Positions 1 to 9,800 of a DNA stretch of 64,000 nt are shown here, piece after piece. A program made the translations under genes and the position numbers. Under the pieces are notes generated by a model. It was not told the DNA's origin and made no database searches. It saw only the letters and a list, made by a program, of their open reading frames with translations. This stretch comes from Aureococcus anophagefferens (Eukaryota; Sar; Pelagophyceae; Pelagomonadales; Pelagomonadaceae): positions 852,870 through 916,869 of the forward strand of contig NW_008705572.1 in assembly GCF_000186865.1 (NCBI RefSeq). The letters run 5' to 3'. Within the stretch, counting starts at the first letter, position 1. Every line of letters begins with the position of its first letter.

Positions 1-1
1 G

Positions 2-2179
2 CACCCGGACGTCGCGACGACGCTCGCGGGCTGGGCGAGCTGCCTGCGCCAGCAGGGCCACTACGGCGAGGCCGTGCCCCTCTACGAGCGGTCGCTGAAG
101 ATCTGGGAGAAGCACCTCGGCGGCGACCACGTGCACGTCGCGGAGATTTTGCAGAAACTCGCGCAGGCCCTGAACTGCGAGGAGGAGCACGCGCGGGCCA
201 TCGTCCACCTGCAGCGGGCCGTGGCGATCCGCGAGAAGCACCAGGGCCCGGACCACGGCGACGTCGCCGCGGATTTGGCGGGCATCGCGGACGCGCACGC
301 GGCGCTCGGCGAGCACGACAAGGCCGAGGAGCCGCTGCGGCGCGCGCTCGACATCTGGGAGGACCAGCTCGGGTCGACGACGCACCCGCTCCTGAGCACG
401 GTCGTCAACAAGTTCGCGCTGCTGCTGCGGAACCTCGGCAACTTCCAGGAGTCGGAGCTCTACTACCGCCGGGCCATCGCGATCTGCAAGGAGCAGCTCG
501 GCGAGGAGCACGGCGACTACGCGAACGCGCTGCGCAACCTGGCGAGCCTCTACGAGCTCGTCCACAGCCGGCGCCACGAGTGCGAGCCCCTCTACCGCAA
601 GGTGTTGAGGATCCGCGAGGCGGAGAACGGATCGGACGACCCGTCCGTCGCGGGCGCCTTGCTCGATTTAGGCCGGTCGCTCCTCGTCCAGGACCGCTTC
701 GCGGAGCCCATCTTGCGGCGCGCGCTCAAGATCCGGGAGCGCCGGGGCGGCCACGACACGCTCGAGGTCGCCGAGACGCTCGACGCGCTCGCGACCGCGC
801 GGTCCAAGTCGAGCGACGTCGAGAGCGCGCTGTCGCTCTACGGCCGCGCGATCGAGATCAAGGAGAAGCTGCTGGGCCCCGACGACGTCGCCGTCGCGTC
901 GTCCGTGCACAATTTGGCCGAGCTCCACAAGCGGCGGCGGGACTACGACGCCGCGCGGCCGCTCTTCGAGCGCGCGCTGAGAATCGGCCGCGCGAAGCTC
1001 GCGCCGGACTCGACGCCGCTCGCGACGACGATGGCCAACTACGCGAGGTGCCTCGAGAAGCAGGGCGACCACGCGGCGGCGGAGGGGCTGCTGGCCGAGG
1101 CGCTCGCGTCGCGCGAGAAGGACGCGAAGGGCCGCGCCGACGTCGCCGTCGCGAAGACGTCGTTCGCGCTGGGGGCCGTGCTCGAGGCCCAGGACAAGCT
1201 GGCCAAGGCCGAGGAGCGCTACCGCGCCTGCCTGGCCATCTACGAGGACGTGCTCGGCGACAAGGACGTCCGCGTCGCGACGTGCCTCACGGCGCTCGGC
1301 CGCGTGCTCAAGCGGCAGCCCCGGAGGCGCGACGAGACGGTCGCGGTCTACCGGCGCGCGCTCAAGATCCGGGAGAAGAAGCAGGGCACGGACCATCTGG
1401 ATGTGGCCTACTGCTACGACCACCTCGGCGCCATGTTGAGAGGCGCGGGCAACTACGCGGAGGCCGCCCCTTTATATCTCGCGGCGGCGCGGATCCGCGA
1501 GAAGCGCCTCGGCCCCGAGGACCCGCTGACGGTCAAGACGGCTCGCAATTATAGACGTGTCGTGCGCAAGCGGGACCGGCCCGCGAGCGCGGGCTCGTCG
1601 CGGCCGGGGTCGCCCCTCTCCGACGACGAGTCGTCCGTCGCGTCGAGCAGCTCCCGGTCGACCGCGTCCGGCTCGCCCGACAAGGGGCTGCGGTCCACGG
1701 CGAAGCGGAAGGCGCTCTGGGCCTTCGCCAAGGCGCGCACCAAGGGCGCCAACGCCTTTTCCAAGAAGCAGGCGCCCGAGCCCGCGCTCGGCGCGCTCGG
1801 CTCCATCGTCGAGAAGGGCGAGGATCCCGCGGCGCCCGAGCCCGCGGCGCGCGCGTCCGCGCGGCGCGGCTCCGTGCAGCGCCTCTTCGGCCGGTCCCTC
1901 AAGATGATGATGCACGGCGCCAAGGTCGCCGCGGGCGCGAAGCGGCCGCCGCGGCCCGTCGCCGCCCGCTTCGGCGGCGGCGCGAAGCGGGCGACGGCGC
2001 AGCGCGGCTTCGGCGCGACGTGGCGCGCCAAGGTCAAGGCGCCCGCGGGCGCGCGGCCCGCGGGCGCGGGGACGATCCTCGCGAACAAGCACGCGCGCGG
2101 CGTCCGCGCGGGCGGCCGCGCCTTCGCGGGCCAGGACGTCCGCGCGCACGGCGCGCACTCGGGCGAGAACTTCGCCTAA
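2..2179 (+). CDS. Kinesin-light-chain-type TPR protein (5' partial)
   Basis: The reading frame is already open at base 2, so the N-terminus lies outside the window. About 725 residues are visible. Roughly the first 500 are tandem 42-residue tetratricopeptide repeats of the kinesin-light-chain type, recognisable from recurring A-x-x-L-Y-x-R-A-L-x-I-x-E-K-x-x-G blocks followed by D-V-A-x-x-L. These repeats form a superhelical protein-binding scaffold. Residues from about 515 on are a low-complexity basic tail rich in Ala, Arg, Lys, Gly and Ser, probably disordered. The stop codon at 2177-2179 directly touches the stop codon of the convergent next gene. No catalytic domain is visible, so the partner and role are unknown. 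A GTG at 74 is an internal valine and not a start. Confidence 0.85.
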   Translation, partial: HPDVATTLAGWASCLRQQGHYGEAVPLYERSLKIWEKHLGGDHVHVAEILQKLAQALNCEEEHARAIVHLQRAVAIREKHQGPDHGDVAADLAGIADAHAALGEHDKAEEPLRRALDIWEDQLGSTTHPLLSTVVNKFALLLRNLGNFQESELYYRRAIAICKEQLGEEHGDYANALRNLASLYELVHSRRHECEPLYRKVLRIREAENGSDDPSVAGALLDLGRSLLVQDRFAEPILRRALKIRERRGGHDTLEVAETLDALATARSKSSDVESALSLYGRAIEIKEKLLGPDDVAVASSVHNLAELHKRRRDYDAARPLFERALRIGRAKLAPDSTPLATTMANYARCLEKQGDHAAAEGLLAEALASREKDAKGRADVAVAKTSFALGAVLEAQDKLAKAEERYRACLAIYEDVLGDKDVRVATCLTALGRVLKRQPRRRDETVAVYRRALKIREKKQGTDHLDVAYCYDHLGAMLRGAGNYAEAAPLYLAAARIREKRLGPEDPLTVKTARNYRRVVRKRDRPASAGSSRPGSPLSDDESSVASSSSRSTASGSPDKGLRSTAKRKALWAFAKARTKGANAFSKKQAPEPALGALGSIVEKGEDPAAPEPAARASARRGSVQRLFGRSLKMMMHGAKVAAGAKRPPRPVAARFGGGAKRATAQRGFGATWRAKVKAPAGARPAGAGTILANKHARGVRAGGRAFAGQDVRAHGAHSGENFA

Positions 2180-2857
2180 TTAGGAACGAAAGACGCCGTA
2201 GTCGTCGGCGTAGACGCAGGCGACCGACGCCCACATGCCGACGAGGGGCGCGACGAACCAGATGCCGTTGGAGAGCCCGACGAAGAGCAGGATCTCGAAC
2301 GGCGCCTTCCCGACGTAGCGCCGGTTCGCGATGAACGTGAGGAAGTAGATGACCGTGCCGTAGAACTCCTGGTAGAAGGCGACGAGGCCGACGAGGCCGA
2401 AGGCGCGCGCGGGCACGACGTCGTAGGTCATGCCCGCGAGCCAGAGCAGCGACGGGGCCAGCGTCGAGTGGCCGTTGCCCGCGTCGATCCAGAACCCGAA
2501 GGTCGTCTTGTCCGCGTAGGACGGGTCGTAGACGGCGTAGGTCGACCAGACGCGGCTCCAGAACGTCAGCGAGAGGCACTCCCGCAGGCCGCAGCGCGCG
2601 ACGAAGAAGTCGCCGACGGCCGCGAAGCGCGCGGACTGCGTGTCCGCCGTCCGGCTCCGCAGCGACTCCGCGGCCTTGTGGATGTGGTCGATGCGGTAGG
2701 CCAGTGCCACCTCCCAGTAGCAGATGAGCGCGTTGAGGCCGACGAAGAAGGCGAGGCCGCACTGCAGCGCGCTGAAGCCGTGGAGCGACGCGTGCAAGGC
2801 CGTGGGGATCGCCGTGCTCGCCAGCACGTAGCCGACGACGACGTGGTAGACCTGCAT
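2180..2857 (-). CDS. Polytopic membrane protein, unknown function
   Basis: A 225-residue protein starting at the ATG at 2855-2857. An in-frame upstream extension reads as Arg/His/Ser-rich leader with no domain, so the first hydrophobic Met context (MQVYHVVVGYVLAS) was preferred. Five or so hydrophobic stretches, separated by aromatic-rich loops (W-S-T-Y-A-V-Y-D-P, F-G-F-W-I-D-A-G-N-G-H), look like a multi-pass membrane protein. The pattern distantly recalls emopamil-binding/EXPERA-type four-helix proteins, but I cannot assign it to that family. The codon use and GC content match the neighbours. Its stop (2180-2182) abuts the stop of the TPR gene with no intergenic base. Confidence 0.7.
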   Translation of the reverse strand: MQVYHVVVGYVLASTAIPTALHASLHGFSALQCGLAFFVGLNALICYWEVALAYRIDHIHKAAESLRSRTADTQSARFAAVGDFFVARCGLRECLSLTFWSRVWSTYAVYDPSYADKTTFGFWIDAGNGHSTLAPSLLWLAGMTYDVVPARAFGLVGLVAFYQEFYGTVIYFLTFIANRRYVGKAPFEILLFVGLSNGIWFVAPLVGMWASVACVYADDYGVFRS

Positions 2858-3956
2858 CGTATTGTTTTGCAGCGGCGAGCTTTTGCAGCGGTGGTGGTGC
2901 TCGAGCAGCGCTCGGTGCTGCGGCTGCGTCGTTGGCGTGTGTCGACGCGACGATCTCGGGCCGCGACCATGGATCGGTCGTGTTGACCTCAAGTTTGCTT
3001 CAACAAACGGCGCCGCGACCGAGGAGGGGCCCGGAGTAGCGCCGGACGCCGTACCTCAGGTTTGACGCGCGCGCGGCGTTCGACGTGTCCATGGTCACGG
3101 GATAGTGCGTCTGAAAGCCGGGAACGCCCTCTCTTCGGAACTGTGCGCCGTGACCATGGACACCCTCGCGTTCGTTTTCTATGCGGGCGCAAAGTCGCTA
3201 CTTTTCGGGTGCTCTCCCAGCACGCCTTCGAGGTGCTCGCAGCGCACTGCGCTCTCCTTTCGGCCGCCGGAGACGTTCGACGAACGCTATTATGATGTGC
3301 GAACGCGCGCTGATGCGCGCAGAGGTCTGGTTCGAGGCTGGAGAGCGCATACGGACCCGTCGGGCGCTCACGCCGTAAACGAGAGCGTTTTTTGCGAGCG
3401 CGCACCGCGACATAGTTCTGGCCCCGGACGATGGGCGGGATGTCCCCGAGCATGTACCCTACACGTGACGGGCCGCCGAAGGCGTCAGAGCGGTGCAGCG
3501 ATGCGATCTGGACGCAACAGAGCTGGTTTCAGCCCGGAAGTGGTGCGTTTTGGTGCTGCAAGGACTCATTCGCGTCGCCCGATCACCGTCGCTGCACTTC
3601 GCTGGACGATTTGTCATCGCATACCTCCTGGACGGCGTCCTGAACAATCATCGGCGCCAAGACGGTACTCGAAACGTTCGCGCGCCGTCGGCGCCCAGAT
3701 AGCCGCCGGGGACCCCGTTTTCGGACCTCGTAAAAATCGCGCGCCCGTGCGCTTCTCCGGTGCGCGGCGGCGTGTTTGTCCTTGGGGACGTCCATACGGG
3801 TCCTAAAATAGAGAGGGACGATGCAGGACGCCCCAAATGGCGTCGAAATGTGACTTCAAGTTGCGGGGGAAACATTCCCCAACGGACCTCAAAAACCAGT
3901 GGTGCTTCCCCCCTCATCCGCGACCGTCCTGTCTGCCAGAAGAAAAAGAAGTAAGG
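2858..3956. other. Intergenic region of 1.1 kb, no convincing gene
   Basis: This stretch is less GC-rich than its surroundings. Open frames here (up to about 230 codons) are composed of Arg/Ser-rich low-complexity peptide with no recognisable domain, and I take them to be chance. It holds the 5' flank of the membrane-protein gene and the 3' flank of the glycosyltransferase gene. The only structure I see is an inverted repeat at 3085-3163, listed separately. Confidence 0.6.
3085..3163. repeat. 16-bp perfect inverted repeat with 47-bp loop
   Basis: GTGTCCATGGTCACGG at 3085-3100 recurs as its exact reverse complement at 3148-3163. The arms could form a hairpin in RNA or mark a regulatory or mobile-element end. 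No target-site duplication is visible outside the arms. Confidence 0.75.
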
Positions 3957-6548
3957 TTAGTGGCTCGGACAGCGGTGGAGGATCGCGTCCATGTGGACCA
4001 TGAGGTCGGGCTTGACGTAGTGGAAGGCCGTCGACTGCCGGCTGAAGTACTTCTCGCCCTCGATGAGGTCGAAGCTGTACTTCGCGTACCAGTCCTCGGG
4101 CTCCCGCAAGAGGTGATGGCCCGGCGTGAAGGGGTGGAACCGCTCCGCGCCCGTCGCGTCGCGCGTGTCCGTGGGCAGGAGGTGCGCGGGCCCGTTGCGG
4201 AAGCACTCCGCGACCATGACGTCCTCGTAGAAGCCGTGGAGGTGGGGCTGGCAGAAGGGCTCGTCGAAGGAGTCGTAGAGGAGCGCCAGGGACTGGCGGT
4301 TGAAGGTGTAGCCGCTGCCGCCCGAGTTGAAGAGGTGCTTCTCGTTGCCGTTCAACTTGAAGCGGCGGCCGAGGAACAGGGGCTCGCCGCGGTCGTTGCG
4401 CGCCTTGACGGGCGGCGACGCCAGGTAGGCCTTGAGGTTCGACACCAGCAGGAACAGATCGTCGCCCCCGAAGTGGAAGTAGTCGAAGTCGTCGCGGTAG
4501 TACTCGTAGACGTAGCGCCAGTTCGCGCGCGTCTTCTGCCAGATGTTGTTGTACTCCTCGGGCCCCTCGTGGGGCACGCCCACGGCGCCGACGGTTTCGT
4601 CGCTCTCGTCGCTGAGGATGAGGGCGCCGTCGCAGCGCGGGAGCCACGTCTCCGACGCGGCCTTTCCGGCCGTCGCGTGGTGCTTCGCAACCGTGTAGAT
4701 GACGCAGAGCACGCGCGGCAACGTCGGCGCCTCGTAGACGGGGCTCACGTCGACCAATTTCATGGCCCGGGCGTGGTAGGGCACGGCGCGCCGGTGGGCG
4801 TCGCAGGCCGCGGCGTCGAGCGGGCCCGCGAGATTCGCGCGGTGCCGGTACGGGTCGATCCTGGGCGCGTCGAACGGCGGCATGTCCACCTCCTTGTAGG
4901 TCTTCTTTGTCTTGCGCTGCCAGACCGGCGGCCGCGGCGCCGCGGGCGGCGGCGGCGGCGGCGGGACGACGGGCGCGGCGACGGCCGCGGCGGCCGCGGC
5001 CGGGACGGCGGGGACCGCGGCGACGGCCCGCCCGAGTTGCTCGAGGCATCGGACGATGGACACGTCGCCGGAGAAGCCCGTCGCTCGCGTGCACGCGTCG
5101 CAGCGGACCTCGTAGTAGGCGACGCCGAGGCCGTGGGCGATGTGCTCCGTGCTCCCCGGCCCGCCCGCGGGCATGATCTCCAGCAGCGCCTGGGGCGGCC
5201 GCATCCAGCGCGCGGCGTTCCAGAGGCCGCCGCCGTGCGTGCCGAAGACGACGTCGGCGCGCCGGACGGCGGCCTCCTGCTCGACGGGGGACAGGCGCAT
5301 GAAGTCCGCCGCGACGACCGCCGCGGTCGGGTGCTCGCCTTCGACGGCCGCGAGGAGATCGTCGACGTTCGAGATCTCCCGGAGGGGCGTCGCGTCGCCG
5401 CCGGTCCGGCGCGCCGGCCGGAGGACGTAGAGGAAGACGAAGGCCGACGCGCCGCAGGGCGCGCCCGCGGCGCGGACCCGCTTCGCCCGGACGAGGCCGC
5501 AAAAGTCGACGGCCGCCGCGGCCGTCGCGCGCGTCGTGACGTCGACGAGCACCGGCGACGGCGGCGGGCGGCCGCGGCAGCCGGGCCGCGCGCGCGCGGC
5601 GAGCAGGTAGTGGCCGACCTGCCAGTGGGGGCCGTGCATGCCCAGGGGCGACAGCGCGCCCGTCGCGTAGACGGCCGCTTCGGGCTCGACGACCGCGTCC
5701 CACTCGCCGCGCCAGCGGCCGTCGCCGAAGCCCGCGAATAAAATCGCGTCGAAGGACGACTCGTTCAAAACGCGCGACACGATGCGGTAGTTCTGCCAGT
5801 CGCCGATGCAGTGGCCCGGGTTGCCCGTCCGGCAATCGCCGAACGCGACGTACGTCGGCCGTGATTTTTTTGGCGTCGACGCCGGCGGCGCGCCGGACGA
5901 GACGAGCACGTCGCGGCCGAAGGCCCAGGGCAGGTCCTCGAGGTACCGTCTGTCGCGGCCCCAGCGCGTGAGGTCGCAGAACGCGCGCCACTTGGCGCCG
6001 TCGAAGACGAGATTTTCGAACGTGCAGAACCAGGCCTTGCGCATCTTCGGCCCGACCACCGTGTCCATCGTCGGGCATCGGATCGTCGTGAACCCCTCGC
6101 AGACGGACCGCGTGTCCGCGAGCCGCGCCTCGTAGTGGTCCCAGCCCAAGTAGCCGCAGTCCGCCGGTCGTACGGTCGTCCGCTCGCCGCGGCGCGGGAC
6201 CGTAGTCTGCTCGCCGCGTCGTGGTAACAGCGCGGCCGCCGGCTCGCCGCGGCGCGGGACGACGGGAAAGGCCCCGCGAGCGGTCGCGGGCGGGACGACG
6301 GGAAAGGCCCCGCGAGCGGTCGCGGCGGGCGGCGCCGCCCCGCGGGGCGGCGACGGCTCGGAGGCGCGCGGTCGCTCGAGCTCGGCGCTCCGCATCCGCT
6401 CCCAGAGGTCGATCTTGTTGTCGTTACGTGTTGCTTTGAGCCGTGACACGGCGACAGCTTTTTGGGCGAGTGGGACGAGGATAAGGGCGCTTATAGCGAG
6501 GAGAACCAAGCCTGGGCGAGGGATGGATGCCGCGCCTTTCGTCGACAT
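3957..6548 (-). CDS. Two-domain Golgi glycosyltransferase (GT61-like + GT31/C1GALT-like)
   Basis: An 863-residue type II membrane protein. Residues 13-33 are a single hydrophobic anchor after a short cytosolic end, followed by a low-complexity stem containing tandem copies of R-G-A-F-P-V-V-P and P-R-R-G-E. Residues about 130-500 resemble the GT61 family (EOGT/xylosyltransferase type); the signature is GTHGGGLWNAARWM at 436-449 followed by L-L-E-I-M-P. An Ala/Pro-rich linker at 510-545 leads to a second catalytic domain at 610-863 like the GT31 fold of core-1 beta-1,3-galactosyltransferase. It has F-H-F-G-G-D-D-L-F at 691-699 as the metal-binding DxD equivalent, then L-G-R-R-F-K and S-G-G-S-G-Y-T-F-N-R. 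Both domains appear intact. It probably acts in the secretory pathway on protein or polysaccharide acceptors; donor and acceptor cannot be read from sequence. Confidence 0.75.
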   Translation of the reverse strand: MSTKGAASIPRPGLVLLAISALILVPLAQKAVAVSRLKATRNDNKIDLWERMRSAELERPRASEPSPPRGAAPPAATARGAFPVVPPATARGAFPVVPRRGEPAAALLPRRGEQTTVPRRGERTTVRPADCGYLGWDHYEARLADTRSVCEGFTTIRCPTMDTVVGPKMRKAWFCTFENLVFDGAKWRAFCDLTRWGRDRRYLEDLPWAFGRDVLVSSGAPPASTPKKSRPTYVAFGDCRTGNPGHCIGDWQNYRIVSRVLNESSFDAILFAGFGDGRWRGEWDAVVEPEAAVYATGALSPLGMHGPHWQVGHYLLAARARPGCRGRPPPSPVLVDVTTRATAAAAVDFCGLVRAKRVRAAGAPCGASAFVFLYVLRPARRTGGDATPLREISNVDDLLAAVEGEHPTAAVVAADFMRLSPVEQEAAVRRADVVFGTHGGGLWNAARWMRPPQALLEIMPAGGPGSTEHIAHGLGVAYYEVRCDACTRATGFSGDVSIVRCLEQLGRAVAAVPAVPAAAAAAVAAPVVPPPPPPPAAPRPPVWQRKTKKTYKEVDMPPFDAPRIDPYRHRANLAGPLDAAACDAHRRAVPYHARAMKLVDVSPVYEAPTLPRVLCVIYTVAKHHATAGKAASETWLPRCDGALILSDESDETVGAVGVPHEGPEEYNNIWQKTRANWRYVYEYYRDDFDYFHFGGDDLFLLVSNLKAYLASPPVKARNDRGEPLFLGRRFKLNGNEKHLFNSGGSGYTFNRQSLALLYDSFDEPFCQPHLHGFYEDVMVAECFRNGPAHLLPTDTRDATGAERFHPFTPGHHLLREPEDWYAKYSFDLIEGEKYFSRQSTAFHYVKPDLMVHMDAILHRCPSH
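6255..6331. repeat. Direct repeat in glycosyltransferase stem
   Basis: Two near-identical copies of about 30 bp (core GACGGGAAAGGCCCCGCGAG) lie side by side. On the minus strand they encode the duplicated stem peptide A-T-A-R-G-A-F-P-V-V-P. This is an in-frame minisatellite that lengthens the stem. Confidence 0.7.
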
Positions 6549-6856
6549 GCTAATCTAGGCGAATCCGCTCGGCTCGACACTTTGACCTTCGCCGCCACCA
6601 ACAGCCCCTCGGCGCGTCGCTTCTCCGCTCGACGCCGCGGACGCGCTGATGTGCGAGTTTGACAGCTTGCGCCCTCTCTCCCGGTTTTGGCCGCTGCGTT
6701 TGAGGCTAAAATTTAGCGAGCTTGCTCAAGCCGCACGGCCACGGCGCAGCCACAGTCCTGACCGCTGCTCGACTCGACCGGTGTCGCGCGGCATTTTTCT
6801 TCCCGGGGTATAGGCCGCCCACGTGATGGCTCCATTGATAAAAAAGTTACCCGCTA
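6549..6856. other. Intergenic, nothing recognised
   Basis: This 308-bp gap lies between the start of the glycosyltransferase gene and the 3' end of the deubiquitinase gene. It is AT-richer than the genes. It should contain the promoter of the former and the 3' UTR of the latter; no RNA gene or repeat was recognised. Confidence 0.5.
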
Positions 6857-9800
6857 CTACTTGTCCGCGCGCCCGCCGCGGAGCGCGGACATGAGGCCCG
6901 AGACGAACTTGCGGCCGCGCGACTTGCGGAGCGGCGCGTCCTTGGCGCCGTCGTCGTCGGACTTGGGCCCGTCGTCCTCGTCGTCGGTCTTGTCGTCGCT
7001 CGCGTTGCCGTCGCGGGCCTTGGCCGCGCCCCGCTTCTCCTTCTCGGGCCGGACCTTGGCCGGCGATCTAGCGCGGCGCGAGCTCTTGGTCGCCGCGTCG
7101 AGGATCGCGCCGACGTCGACCTTGTCGTCGCGGCGCCGGGGCCGCGCCTCGCGCACGAGGGCCTGGGGCGCGTCGCGCCGCAGGTAGACCAAGACGTAGG
7201 CCTGGGGCGAGCAGACGAGCTTCGCGTCCAGGTCGGACACGTGGCGGTCGTTGCACTCGAGCCAGCGGTCGCCCGGCCGCGGGCCCCGGCCGTCGCGCGC
7301 GTCGACGCGGCAGGCGCAGGTGTAGTGGCCGCCGCTGAGCCCGCCGATGTGGTTGACGACAGCCACTAAATCGTAGGTCCAGGGCGCGCCCGCGTCGGAC
7401 CGGCCCGCGAACGCGAAGTCGTCCACCCGTAACCCGTCGAGCGGGAAGCTCACCTTCGCGGACCGCTTCACCTTGCGGCCCGTGCCCGTCTCGCCGAAGC
7501 GCTTCAGGTGCACGACGAGCACGGGCGGCGCGACCACGAGGCGCACGTCGCGCGTCCACTTGGCGTCGCGCTCGAGCTTGGGCGACCGCCGCTCCAACGC
7601 GTCGCCGTCGCCCTTGAACGCGGCCTCGAAGCACTGCTGGAGCGAGCTCTCGCGGCCCCGGTCCGCGTCGTCGCGCAGGGCGCGGTGGGGCTCGCCGGGC
7701 CGCTTCGGCGCGTCGCCGGCGAGCGACGCGTGGGGCCGCGCGAAGCCCGCGATCGCGTCGGAGCTCGCGAACGCGTCGCGCGCCGCGTCCAGCAGGTCGA
7801 CGATGAAGAACTCGCCGTCCTCCAGGTCGTCGAAGAAGGCCGGGTTGGCCTCGTCGTCCTCGGGCACCAGGGCGCCCGCGTGGCGGTCCTCGCGCGGCGG
7901 CGCGATGGGCTCGTCGTCGAACGACGCCGCGCGGTCCGCGCGGCCCGCCTTGGCGCCCGCGAAGCCGCGCCGGTCGCCCGGCGACCGCGCGAAGCGGTCC
8001 GGCGACCGGCGCCGCGACCGGCGCGACGAGTAGGCCCCGCCCTTGTCCGGCTTCGTCGGCCGCGGCGGCTGCGCGCGGCGGAGCTCGAAGGGGTACTTGC
8101 GGCCGCCGACGGGGCCCTCGGCCGTGTCGTCGAAGAGGTGGCGCGGCAGGTCCGCGAAGTAGACGCGGATCTGGGCCCAGACCGCCGCGTACAGCGCGGC
8201 GCAGGAGCTGCTCCGCGTCGCCCGGAGCGCGAAGGGCGCGCCCAGGAGCGTCGGCCGCTTCCGGCTCAGGAAGTAGGGCGAGTCGTCGGGCGCGTCGAGC
8301 GCCGCGCGCAACGAAAACCGGAGCGCGCGCGGCCGGTTCGACTGGGACTTCACCGCGCCGTCGACGTCGTCGTCGTCGCCGTCGCCGTCGTCCTGCAAGA
8401 TGCCCGCGTCGATGTCGTCCGGGTCGCCGCCGTCGGACGGCGACGACCGGTCNNNNNNNNNNNNNNNNNNNNNNNNNNNNNNNNNNNNNNNNNNNNNNNN
8501 NNCTTCGCGCCGTCGTCGCGCGTGGCGACGACGACGTCTCGCGCGGCGACGTCGACAACTTCAAAAACGACGAGGCGCACGCCCGGCGCACCTCGACGGA
8601 GCGCCAGGTCCAATCGATCATCATCGTCCAACAGCTGCGCGATGGCCGACGGGTCGTCGTCGTCGACCCTGCCGGCCACCAGCGTCGCGCGATCCAGCCG
8701 CTCGCCCGCGGGGAGCTCGCGCTTCGACTCGCCCAGCGACGCCTCGCAGGGGTCGCCGTCGGCCGTCACCAGATCGTCCAGCGCGCAGAGCTCGTCCAGA
8801 ACGTCGCCGACCGTCGGGTAACTCGCGTCGCCGCGCTTGTCGCCGCGGCTCCGCGCGCGGCCGCGGAACGAGGCCGCGGCGGCCTTCGCCTCGCCCTCGT
8901 CCTTGGCGTCGGCGAGGCTCACGCGCACGTCCACGGGCCAGTTGCGGTTCGACGCGAGGCTCACGCGGACGTGGACGTCGAAGCGCGGCGCGCTGTGCGG
9001 CAGCGGCACGGACAGAGCGGTAAAGGGCTCGTAGAGCACGAGGGACTCGCCCGTCTCCTTGCAGTCGAGCTTCGCGCGCGTCTGGCCCGTCAGCGCCGTC
9101 GTCACGAAGTGGTCCTCGCGCCGCGCCGCGTTCGTCCAGCACGCGTCCGCGACCGCGCGCTCCGTCGCCGACGGGTCGCCCGGGACCTCGCGGACCTTCG
9201 CGTTTTCCGAATCGACGACGCCGTCGAGGTCGCAGCGGCCGTCGACGACCTGGGGGTTCTCGAGGTAGGGCTTGCTCCCGTCGCCGATGCCCGAGAGGTC
9301 GTCGCCGAGCCCCTCGAGGAGCTTCGACGCGAACTCGAACGCGTCCTGCTGCCCGTAGCCCGCGAACGTCGCGTCGAACTTGCCGACGACGCGGCGGAAC
9401 TTGTGGGGCGCCACGGGCCCCTTGCGCGTCGCCAACGCCGCCACCAGATCGCCGAAGGACGCCGCGAGCGCCCCGCGGGGCGAGTAGCGGCTGTCGACGT
9501 TGACGTCGTACGCGTACTCGCCGCTCGCGAAGTAGTCGCGGATCGGCGGCGCGTGGCAGAGCGCCTGCACCGTGGCGTTCATGTAGCACGTGTTGCCCAG
9601 GTTGCAGAGCCCCGCGTCCCGCGCGGCCACGGCCGCGCCGTCCTTCGCGTCGGGGTCGCCGTGCGACCGCGACGTCGACGTGAAGCTCCACCGCTTCTTC
9701 TTCGGCGCCGGGACCGCGCCCTCCTCCTCCCGCGGCTCCAATCGTGCCCAGGCGCGGTCCTCGCCGCCGACGACGTTCTCCAGGGTCTCCTCCGAGGTTT

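Noticed and set aside
3105..3806. A 233-codon frame in the 2858-3956 intergenic region
   Set aside because: It has no domain, irregular composition and poor codon use for this genome. It is probably chance.
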